Below are positions 1-8,690 of a stretch of 12,140 bases of DNA, one piece after another. Numbering within the stretch: the first letter of the stretch is position 1; each line of letters begins with the position of its first letter. Below the pieces are notes generated by a model. The model ran no database searches. It saw only the letters and a program-made list of their open reading frames with translations, and was not told where the DNA came from. The translations under genes were made by a program, and so were the position numbers. Source of the DNA: Setaria digitata (Eukaryota > Nematoda > Chromadorea > Rhabditida > Setariidae); assembly GCA_003640385.1 (NCBI GenBank), contig RCAB01000932.1:1-12140 (forward strand), given 5' to 3'.

Positions 1-104
1 TTTTTTTTTTTTTTCAACAAACAAACAAACATATTTCTTATCGATAACTGAAATTAAATTATTAAATGATTGATTTGGAAATGCACTATTAATGTTTTAA
101 TTAC
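1..104 (-). other. Start of intron 3 of the BCL11-like gene (continues off the left edge)
   Basis: The minus-strand donor reads CATAAG/GTAATT, directly after the EHK of the zinc finger (phase 0). The rest is AT-rich intron sequence ending at the window edge in a 14-base T run. No acceptor or further exon is visible, so the fourth metal ligand of the finger is outside the window. Confidence 0.7.
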
Positions 105-1832
105 CTTATGTTCAACAAATTCCACAAATGTTGATAGTGAAAATTCTGCATGACAATCACCACAAACGATACGATCATAATGAATTGAGCTACTTCTTGA
201 TTGTGCTACCGCAATAACATCATCGCTACAATTTTCACTCGGTGATGCTTCTTCATCATCACGTATTATCGTTACATCTTTCATTTCTTGATCAACATCA
301 ACACATGAATCAATACCACTATCAGTTGATGCCAGTGGTATACTTCCTTTAATTTATTATTTAAAATTCTAAACTTGCAAAAAAAAAATTCATTCCGATC
401 AATAATTCACATTTCAAGAGAGAGAGAGAGAAAAAAAAAAACTCATTCAACTATTTGGAATAAGTAATTGCTAAAGAAATAAAATATATCGTTTACTCGC
501 ACCCTTTTGCATTTAAGGTTTTTTTTTTTTTTTTTTTCAAAGAAAGAAAGAAAAGCAAAAAAGAAAAAAAAACAACTTACCATCTGATTTATTCATGGCT
601 GTAATAGATGGCGCAGGTCGAATAATATCATCATAGGCTTTTGGTGAAAATAATTCACTTTCATCCATAATATCAGTTGTACTACTGGGAACGATCATAT
701 TAACAGTAGTTGATGCAGTAGTAGTGGTAGTTGTAAGAGAAGAAGCAGTACCACTGATAGGAGATATTTTCTGATACTGATTCTGATTCGGATCATTAGC
801 TTTGCTAATTACAGAAGTAGTCATTAATTTCGTATGTTCCATTATCATCTCAACTCTTGCCGCATTATCATCTGGATGTTCGTCACCATTTATCACACTT
901 TCTTTAATCACTGCCGGAATTTGCGCAGATCGGTTTAATGCAGGTTTACGTCCACGCCTAGTATAATGAAAATTTTCAAATTTTTAAAATATTTGTTATA
1001 TCATTCAAAAAAGAAAAATAAAGCTCAAAATTTATTCAGAATTTTCCCCAAAGAAATTTATGCATATAATATATAAATGGTATATTATTTGAGATAAAAT
1101 TTGAAAATAGAATGAGAAAAAAAAAAAAGAAAAAATTGATTTAATGGAAAGTTAAACGAATACGAATGAAAATCTAATAAATGCAATCTAATCTTAAACG
1201 AATCATACTAACTGAAGCTAAAAACACAGTCCGATAAAGCAAGCAATTACTGATGATTAAAAGGTAAGCCAAAAACGATCTCCTGACGGAAACGAAAAGA
1301 AATATTCATAGCCAAAAATAGCAACTTTATAAATTTATCTCTTCATATAATTTTAATCCTATTAAGTCTCTCTATTTTATCTAACCAGCAATACATCGTT
1401 TCATTTCAAAAAAAAAAAAAAANAAAAAAAAGAGAAAGAAAAAGAAGAAGAAAAAAAAAAACCTGATTTCTTAAAGAAAACAGCACCACTCATTTTACTA
1501 ACTTAATATTTGCAATTCAAAGTGACATCTAGTCCTAGTCCCTTCTCTTTTTCAATAACTAAATAAAAAAAAAAAAATCGATGCTTTTTTTTTTTTTCTT
1601 TCTTTTAACTTAATCTATCTATTAATTAATTATATAATTTACGGAATTTTTTAACTTACTTTTTCGGCTCATTAATTACCGATGTAATAATTGAATCGGC
1701 TTTTGAAGTTGCATTATTACCAGTAACAATAGCAGCAGTTGTAGTATTAGATGTGGTTGCTACTGTTGAAGTTGCAGAAGAATTATCATTTCGTTTTAAA
1801 ATTTTCGAACAATTTCGAAGGCCACTGCTCAT
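105..1832 (-). CDS. BCL11-like zinc-finger transcription factor, 5' part (three exons, partial)
   Basis: This is a spliced minus-strand gene, partial at its 3' end. Exons are 1832-1660, 957-581 and 346-105, giving 264 residues. Exon 3 ends in a finger CGDC-x15-H (C245, C248, H263). It matches the spacing and pattern of the N-terminal CCHC finger of BCL11A/B (CGxC...F.L.....F.EHK), whose fourth ligand is a cysteine shortly after EHK. In vertebrates this finger supports BCL11 oligomerisation, and the family consists of nuclear, DNA-binding, mostly repressive factors; both points are family knowledge. Before it lie a basic patch KKRGRKP (57-63), a Ser/Thr-rich stretch (about 124-143, TTTTTTASTTV) and an acidic segment (about 201-226). 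The DNA-binding C2H2 fingers would lie beyond the left edge. The start at ATG 1832 is the nearest in-frame Met; upstream in-frame sequence is poly(T)-derived Phe runs and is probably non-coding. The first exon could instead be internal, using acceptor GAGCAG at 1831-1826. The family call is fairly secure; the exact start is not. Confidence 0.75.
347..580 (-). other. Intron 2 of the BCL11-like gene
   Basis: The intron is 234 bp. The donor reads CAGATG/GTAAGTTG, which is strong. The only acceptor that keeps the frame open is AATTAAAG/GAAGTA, which joins G plus GA into Gly184. It is a weak acceptor with no pyrimidine tract directly before it; the nearest tract is a T run just upstream of GCAAG (about 376). 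Acceptors at that GCAAG or at the following TTTAG would bring in a stop codon. The intron also contains (AG)7 at 417-430 and A/T runs. Confidence 0.7.
417..430. repeat. (AG)7 microsatellite in intron 2
   Basis: Seven AG units followed directly by a 10-base A run. Confidence 0.9.
958..1659 (-). other. Intron 1 of the BCL11-like gene
   Basis: The intron is about 702 bp. The donor reads GAAAAA/GTAAGTT on the minus strand, an excellent match to the metazoan consensus. The acceptor reads ATACTAG/GCGTGG. The upstream exon ends with two bases of a codon (AA) and the downstream exon supplies G, giving Lys58 and an uninterrupted reading NEPKKRGRKPAL. The intron holds several long A/T runs and a single N at 1423 inside poly(A), so its true length is uncertain. 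No other feature was seen inside it. Confidence 0.8.
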
Positions 1833-1980
1833 TAAGGCGAATGAATATGAATGTACAAATGGATGTATCGAAATAACAGCACAGTATAGGAGGAAAAAAA
1901 AAAAAAAAAAAAAAAAGAGGAAAGAAATAGCCAACCAATAGTAATAATAACAGTAATTTCAATATGTAGCAGAAACAGGA

Positions 1981-2003
1981 AATAATAATAATAATAATAA
2001 TAA
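1981..2003. repeat. (AAT)n microsatellite
   Basis: Uninterrupted AAT trinucleotide repeat of about 7 units. Confidence 0.9.
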
Positions 2004-2348
2004 GGACTTGCTTTTTGTTTCTCTACTTTTTCTTGCCTTTATTTTATTTTATTCCTTTTATTTTATTGTTTTTTTTTTTCTTCGTTTTCTTTTTTTTTTT
2101 TTTTTTGCTTGTATGTTATGTATAATAATTTGTGTATATTATATATGCGTTTCCTTTCTGAATTTATGCAAATTTTGCAATTAAACTTTGTAGAAATTTA
2201 CACAAAATTTGATACCGATGAAGAAATATATATGTAATTTTTTTTTTTTATTTTGTTTTTATTTTTTGCAAAAAAAAATAAAAAAAAAAAAAACTCAAAA
2301 AATTGGAATTGAAATGAGGAAAGGAAAAGAGGAAGGGGGGGAAAAAAG

Positions 2349-2369
2349 GAGAGAGAGAGAGAGAGAGAG
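2349..2369. repeat. (GA)10 microsatellite in a purine-rich tract
   Basis: About ten GA units. They sit in a longer, almost pure purine stretch (about 2315-2370) that also contains a run of seven G. Confidence 0.9.
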
Positions 2370-2518
2370 TAACGAAGTATTTCAGTCTATTCACCGGGAT
2401 AATAAATTGTACTTGAATTGCCTTATACTTGGATTTCCAAATTGTTCCTCTTGCTGTTGTTCACTGGTTGAGATTCGTTTCAGAATTGAAAATAATATCA
2501 CCGTGAATGGAATAGCAA

Positions 2519-2571
2519 AATAATAGTAATAATAATAATAATAGTAATAGTAATAAAAATAATAATAATAT
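2519..2571. repeat. (TAA)n microsatellite with TAG interruptions
   Basis: A trinucleotide repeat of TAA units with several TAG variants. On the minus strand it reads as a poly-Tyr open frame, which is a repeat artefact rather than a protein. Confidence 0.9.
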
Positions 2572-3312
2572 GGCTGTTTTGACACTCGGATACGTAATAA
2601 TAACATATACAGTTTAATAAAAATACACCGGGATTTTTGTTAGAGGCCTGAAAAAAAAAATTAAATTTTTTTTTTTTTTTTTTAAGATAAAATTTAAAGC
2701 TATCACTTGCAACACGAAGATTTAAAAAAAATTTTATTTTTTAAATGTTTTTTTTTTTATGACAGAAAATAATAATGGAAAACTCTCCAATGAATTTTGA
2801 AAAATTTCATCACCAAAATATTCCCCTATTTTCCAATCATGATAATTAGCATATACTCATTGGGATTAAGTGAATAGTACATATTTGATACAATTAAATC
2901 AATTTCCTTAAATAAAAAAAAAAAAAAAAAGTTAATTGAAAGGAACTATCTCATAACTGTTACGCATAATATTATCACCGAAGAAGAGCAATATTAATTA
3001 TTTAAATTACATGATTATTTACTTCAATCTGATAAACTACACTGCTATTTAAGTAGTTTGATAAATAATGAAAGTGCATATTTCCCAGAATGTGGTAAAT
3101 AAACTGTTTTAAAATGGAAAAAAAAAAGTAATTCTCGAGATAAATATCAGTTATGGTATACTGTGAAGAACATGAAAAAAAAAAAAAAAAAACTGAAACT
3201 GTAAAATATTTGTTGAATAAAATAAAATAACGATGCCTAAAAATGGAAATTTTTGAATTTTGACATTTTTTTTTGTAATTAATAAAAAAAAAAAAATTTA
3301 CAGGAGATAAAA

Positions 3313-3342
3313 AAAGCATCGTTATAAGAATAACGGTGCTTT
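3313..3342. other. 13-bp hairpin with AAGA tetraloop
   Basis: The arms AAAGCATCGTTAT and ATAACGGTGCTTT pair over 13 positions with a four-base AAGA loop. The only non-Watson-Crick position is one T/G, a G-U wobble if transcribed from the plus strand. No T run follows and no gene is adjacent, so its function is unknown. Confidence 0.75.
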
Positions 3343-3851
3343 ATAGGATTCATTTACTTAGACTGAAACTAAATGATTAAATTTTGTTAAGGACTATATT
3401 GCAGTCTTATCAGCACGAAATTTTATCAATTTTTATCGTTAAAAAAAAAAAAAAAAATGGGTCGGTCATTTGTTTAGTATCGTAATATTTAGCATAGTAA
3501 TAGATGTACTTTTCTTCATTTCTCTTTTTTTTTTATCTCCTTATCTAAAACAAAATGATCATACTCAAAGGTATTATAAAAAGAAAGGAAAGGAAAGATT
3601 CTGGAATATTTGTGGAATTTTGGATGATATATAATATAAAAATACATATTCTGCTTATCTTATATATACTTTTATAAAAATAACATACTTATACTAAAAG
3701 TGAAAAAAAAAAAAAGAACTGAAATGATATAATTAAGAAGTAGTAGAAAAGAATAATTGTGTAAGAGAAAGGAAATAGCAAACAATGAAGAATTATTATT
3801 AGATCGACTTTGTTATAATAAAATAATAATTTTAAATATACACTAAAAAAC

Positions 3852-3869
3852 AATAATAATAATAATAAT
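3852..3869. repeat. (AAT)6 microsatellite
   Basis: Six uninterrupted AAT units between two C bases. Confidence 0.9.
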
Positions 3870-4343
3870 CTATTTCATATATAGTTGAAATATTATTTAT
3901 ATTCAAAATGTCCTAACAATTTATTCCTAATAATTATTTTATAAAAGGTCAAAAAGAGAATGGATAAAAGATGACAAAAAAGAAGAAAAAGTGACAATAG
4001 CAATATAATGAAATTAATATAAGCAAAAAAGAAATGCATATAAGAATGAAAAAAGTAAGCTTCAAATATGTTAAAATTGTTTATTTCAGTTCTATTCCAT
4101 TTATCAATCAAATATTCCACTCTTTTCTTTTTTTTTTTTTTTTCTTTTTAAATCAATCACTTAAATATACTCTATTTTTGAATAAAATATATTATACATA
4201 AAATGTATGCGAGAAAAATGAAAAGTAAGATTGAAAAAAAAAATTTGTTTTTTTTTTTTTGTGTGTGTGTACTACTCCATATGTTTGGTCATTAGCAAAA
4301 AAATATATAAAACAGCCAAATAATAAATATTCTCAAATACTGC

Positions 4344-4368
4344 ATACCGTAAATAGACAAAACGGTAT
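4344..4368. other. Short 7-bp inverted repeat
   Basis: ATACCGT and ACGGTAT are perfect inverted copies separated by 11 bases. This could be chance in AT-rich DNA, although the GC-containing arms make it somewhat less likely. Confidence 0.5.
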
Positions 4369-5339
4369 TTAAAGTTTTCAAAAAAAGAAAGTTTTGAATT
4401 CGATGCTTTTATGAGTTTTTTTTTTTTTGTTTTAGCAATGTACTAAACAACAACAACAATTCATCGATATCATTCAAATCTTTCGTGTGTCCAAAAATTC
4501 CAACTATGCTGTAAAATTGAATATTTTAATTTTACCTGTAGCAAAAATTAAGTTTTTTTTACAAAAAAAAAAAAAAGAAGCAAAACATTTTCAACCGTAT
4601 ATAATATGATTACATTTATTATCTAATAATAGTAATAAATAATTGTAATAAAATTGTAAATTAAGAACTAATAATTAAAAAAAAAAAGTAAAATTGTATT
4701 TTATACATTAATAATGTACCTGATCCATTATTCATTTTCTCTTTCTTTTTTTTTCTTTTGTAAAGATAAATGTTTCAATAACTATATTAAGCAAACTAAC
4801 AAATACAATTATAAATTAATCCCTTTTCAAAAACAAAACGAAAAAAAAGACGGGATAAACTTCTTATTTCTCTTTTAATTTTATTTTCCGGTCACTTTTT
4901 TTTTCCACCCGTTTTTTTTTTTTTTTTTCTAGTAGAGAAATGAAATTTTTATGAATCAGATTAAAAATTTCATTTTAAATCTTCCATCTTCTTTTTTTTT
5001 TTTTGTCATCATCTCCAGTATGCTGATAATAATGTCTAACCAGAAAAATTAAAATGAAGAAAATGAAAAAAAAAAAAATTTTTAAAAATTGCAGAAAACA
5101 AAAAAAAAAAGAAAACGAAAGATTGAGAGAGAATGAAATTTTCATTTTATTTAAGCACAACAAATAACAATTCCCATAAATAAGAATGTCTTTAAAAAAA
5201 AAAAAAAAAAAAAGAGATGTGAATTGAACCTAAATATTTTTTCTAATCTTCATTTCATTCCTTTTTTTTTTTTTTCTTTTTTTCCTCTAAATTTTCGATA
5301 ATTAAACCAATATGATAATGATTGTAAAAAATGTATGAT

Positions 5340-5719
5340 AAAAATTTGTTAAGCCTTTTAACCTCCCCTCCTCCCTTATATCATCACTGCTCTTCTTTCT
5401 CATTTTCTCATCTCTTCATCTCCCGATCATCTTCATAACCACCGATCTTCCCCAATCATTTCCATCCTCCTGACTTTTCCTGATCATCTATCTCTTTTGC
5501 CCGATCTTTCCGGATCATCTCTTGATCAAATCATTTCTTCCATTTCCTTCTTACTTTTTCAATTTTTTTTTTTCCCCCCCCTCTCTCAATTCCACCACCA
5601 CTTTCTTTCAACCTTCTACTTTCTTACATCATGTTTTTTCTTCCTCCATATGTCTCAATAATTGTCACTTCCTTGTCCATCGCACTAATGTTGCTAGTGA
5701 AAATGAACAAGGAATATGA
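5340..5719. repeat. CT-rich tract with degenerate 19-21 bp GATC-containing repeats
   Basis: The plus strand is strikingly pyrimidine-rich. GATC occurs at 5425, 5444, 5482, 5503 and 5524, with a CATC variant at 5463, so the spacing is 19, 19, 19, 21, 21 bp. An extra GATC lies at 5513. Units start like CCGATCATCTTC or CCGATCTT. This looks like a decayed minisatellite. The open frame through it is low-complexity and matches no family I know. Confidence 0.6.
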
Positions 5720-6125
5720 GGAACTTTAACCGCCCTATCTTAATTTATCCAAACAGAAAAGTTATCATTTTTATTGCCATCATTATCGATAAAAGGTGAT
5801 AATAATGATAATTAAAATGGGGGGTATAATTTTATAAATTTATAATAATCATAGGGATGATAAAAATTCTACCTTAGACAAAAATGCTGATTTTTTTTTC
5901 TTTTTACCATCTTTTTAAGTGCTACAAATGTTTCGTCATAAATTTATTTGAACTTTTGAAATCTTACGGGAAGATTTTTTTTTGCCAATCATTGGTGTAA
6001 GCATTTAAAATTTTTCTTATATATTATATAACATTGGAACTTTTAAAACCTTCTTCTACAAACAAGAAAAAAAAATTTAAACTTTCGGAACCTCACACCG
6101 ATGTGCACTTGATGCCTAAAGTTTG

Positions 6126-6161
<36 letters not shown>

Positions 6162-7194
6162 CGGAANAAAAGCGGAAGTATATTAATGGAATATAACTGA
6201 ACTGTTATCAGAAATTCATGATTTGTTACTTAGCATTTCATTAACCGTTTATATTTGACAAATTAGCTGTAATTATTTTTCAAATTTACTTGCAACAATA
6301 GTAACGAAACTTAACTGTCAACGAACTTTGAAAAATCTTATCAGTAATTTAAGCAAAAAAAAAAAAAAAAAAAGTTAATTTAAGCTAATTTCTCATCAAT
6401 TTTAGTGCAATATCCATAAATATTATTTCTGGAGTAATAAAAATAAAATAAAACAAAAAATAAAAAATTTCAAATTCACTTATTTTGTACAAAAATAAAA
6501 ATGAATAGAGCACATGAAAATTGTTGAGATGAAGTGAAAAATATGGAGAGAAAAAAAAAAAAGACAAGAAAAAGCATCAAACAAATAGGAAGAAAATAAG
6601 AAATGATTAAAAAAAAAAAAACCAGCTAACTGAAGCTAAAAAGCATTCGTTTTTTTTTTTTTTTTTTCTCTCACTCTCTCTCTCGATACAACAGCATTCT
6701 GGAAAACTATCAAACTTAGCAATTATACAGGAAAAGCATACCGAACAGGTGCTGCTTATATACGAAAAAATGTAACACAAAACATAGATTTAAAATGTAT
6801 TCTTTTTTTTTTTTTTTTTTTTCTGAATTACTGGATTGTTAGAGAATGCGCAATGTAATGTATTAATTATACAGAACTGATGATAATATTAGGAAATGTA
6901 ATGTAAAGAAGGAAAAAAGAAAAAAAAAAAAAATGCAATATTGCTTGTCAGTTCTTTTTCCGGATTAGTGGATCAATATGTGTTAGAATTTACGAAGAGA
7001 ACAGGAACTGAAAAGAACACCTTTTCGGAAAGAATCATATGATATAAATCGATAGGAATAACGTATACATATATATATATATTAAAATGAGGTATTTTTT
7101 ATTGAAAATGTACTTTTTTAAGTTTTTTTTTTTTTTTTTTCAGGATTGCCAAATTAATTTTTACGGTAAAATATCATCATATTATTAGAAGACA
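5720..7194. other. Non-coding AT-rich region
   Basis: No gene was recognised. It contains the 35-base poly(A) and an N-joined duplication near 6167, a CT microsatellite (about 6668-6684), an AT microsatellite (about 7070-7081), and a T18 run near 6805. Confidence 0.65.
6126..6160. repeat. 35-base poly(A) run
   Basis: This is the longest homopolymer in the window. It ends in GCGGAA, then N6167, then AAAAGCGGAA again, so both its length and its right border are doubtful. Confidence 0.85.
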
Positions 7195-7200
7195 GATTAC

Positions 7201-7340
7201 AGAACGACAAGGAAATCTTCGATAATATTATTTAAAATTAGCGGAAAGTGTTTGTTTAAAAATAAATTACAGAACGACAAGGAAAACTTCGATAATATTA
7301 TTTAAAATTAGCGGAAAGTGTTTGTTTAAAAATAAATTCG
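7201..7340. repeat. 70-bp tandem duplication
   Basis: The segment starting AGAACGACAAGG at 7201 recurs at 7271, a period of 70 bp, with one mismatch (T7216 against A7286). No N lies between these two copies and they are not identical, so this duplication may be real, unlike the third copy at 7402 described separately. Confidence 0.8.
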
Positions 7341-7529
7341 AGGAAGATTGTAAAAAGAATTGTAAATAGAAGCTAAAAATGGGATTTTTTTTTTTTTANA
7401 CAGAACGACAAGGAAAACTTCGATAATATTATTTAAAATTAGCGGAAAGTGTTTGTTTAAAAATAAATTCGAGGAAGATTGTAAAAAGAATTGTAAATAG
7501 AAGCTAAAAATGGGATTTTTTTTTTTTTA
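7269..7529. repeat. 130-bp identical direct duplication across an N
   Basis: 7269-7398 and 7400-7529 are identical over 130 bp, including the terminal 13-T run, and are separated only by N7399. This pattern is expected from two overlapping contig ends placed side by side, so it is probably an assembly artefact. Confidence 0.85.
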
Positions 7530-8220
7530 TTTTCCCCTTATGGCTTAAGTTTCAAAACTTTACAGCTTTTATTCTCAATAATTTGCCTAATTTGGATGAT
7601 AAATAATAAATATGTGTCGAATGAATAAAAATAATTTATAAAATCAGGTGAGATTACGTAGAAATTTGAACCTGAACTTATCGCAACAGCATAAACTATC
7701 TATCATAAAATAAATTTTTTTTTTTTTTCTTAACTCTTTGGATCAAAAATTTCTTGATAAATCGTAAATCCATTTAATAAATAAAATATGCAAAAAAAAA
7801 AAAGAGGTTTTTTTAACCGATAAAAATGATTCGCAGTAATGAAAATCATAAAATGATTTGTGATGAAAATTAAACTTCTAAAATGATAAATTTGTTGAGG
7901 GAAATTAAAAACAAAACAAAAAAGAAAAAAAAGGAGAGAGAAAAAAAAAAAGAAAGAAAAGAAAGAACGAAAATGAAGAAAGAAAAGTATCAAAACTAAA
8001 AATATAAATAGAAGAAATGGAGTAGGTGGAAAAATGACAACATTTTATTGAAGAATGAGAACTGCGACAAGGTGCATTTTTACTTGAAACATTTTTAAGA
8101 TTGGAACAATGACGCCACCATCAAAAAGTAACGATGAAAGAAAAAGTTACAAGGGAAAAAGAGTGAAGAAAGTAGAAGAGGAGGAAGCAACGATGGTGAA
8201 ATACATTGAAATTGGATGCA
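7530..8220. other. Non-coding AT-rich and purine-rich region
   Basis: No gene was recognised. A purine-rich block (about 7908-7985, AAAGAAAG-like) and another (about 8126-8190) give Phe-, Leu- and Ser-rich open frames on the minus strand that are low-complexity artefacts. Confidence 0.65.
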
Positions 8221-8257
8221 CAAAGGAAACAAAATGATGATGATAACCTTGCGGATA

Positions 8258-8270
8258 AGGTCAAAGGTTA
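8258..8270 (+). promoter_or_regulatory. DR1-like nuclear-receptor site, copy 1
   Basis: AGGTCA-A-AGGTTA is one base away from the classic DR1 (AGGTCA-A-AGGTCA) bound by HNF4-, RXR- and COUP-TF-type receptors. A further AGGTCA-A-AGATAG lies at 8277-8288. Sequence resemblance only; binding is not shown. Confidence 0.35.
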
Positions 8271-8490
8271 TCAACAAGGTCAAAGATAGCCAGCAGTTCA
8301 TCCGGTTGCTTGAAATTTACTGCTACTATATGCTGCCGTTAAATCTATTATTATTCATCAGTGCTTCTTAATTTAATTAATAATTTAATTTGTCACGAAA
8401 TAGAAATGTAAAGTGGTAAAAGAATAAGTGGTAAACGAGCGCGTATCCACAACGGGAATAAAATGATGATAATGAAAATTTTTTTGGGTA

Positions 8491-8503
8491 AGGTCAAAGG
8501 TTA
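8491..8503 (+). promoter_or_regulatory. DR1-like nuclear-receptor site, copy 2
   Basis: AGGTCA-A-AGGTTA is preserved exactly in the second 233-bp unit. The following half-site pair has drifted by one base to AGGTCG-A-AGATAG. Sequence resemblance only. Confidence 0.35.
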
Positions 8504-8690
8504 TCAACAAGGTCGAAGATAGCCATTAGTTAATCAGTTGTTTCGAATTCACTGTCACTGTATTCTGATGGTCGATCTATCATTGTTCACTATTTCCTGT
8601 TAGGTTATTATCAAATTACTTAATCAAAGTATTCATGCCGCTAAAGGGAAATATAAAATGGTAAAAAGGTGGTAAATGATCAGCGACGAT

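Larger units (their letters stand above)
1833..5339. other. Non-coding AT-rich region upstream of the BCL11-like gene
   Basis: No supportable gene was found on either strand. Open frames here are short and dominated by Lys or Phe runs that come from poly(A)/poly(T). The region should include the 5' UTR and promoter of the minus-strand gene, but no convincing TATA box, initiator or trans-splice acceptor could be assigned; there is no AG between the poly(A) block at about 1894-1914 and the ATG at 1832 (minus-strand sense). It contains GA and TAA microsatellites, two hairpins (3313-3342 and 4344-4368) and many homopolymers. Confidence 0.7.
8225..8690. repeat. Diverged tandem duplication, unit about 233 bp
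   Basis: A 26-bp block at 8256-8281 recurs exactly at 8489-8514, an offset of 233 bp. Sequence after it aligns in a diverged way: AGATAGCCAGCAGTTCATC against AGATAGCCATTAGTTAATC, and later GTAAAGTGGTAAAAG against ATAAAATGGTAAAAA. The 26-bp core is far better preserved than the rest of the unit. Confidence 0.75.

Noticed and set aside
1753..1941. Plus-strand open frame opposite exon 1
   Set aside because: It is a shadow of the minus-strand exon and ends in poly(A)-encoded lysines.
3002..3319. 105-residue open frame on the minus strand
   Set aside because: The Phe runs come from poly(A) read in reverse, and the composition is that of random AT-rich DNA.
5522..5719. Open frame through the CT-rich tract
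   Set aside because: It begins at a non-ATG codon, its Ser/Phe/Pro bias follows from the pyrimidine-rich strand, and no family is recognisable.
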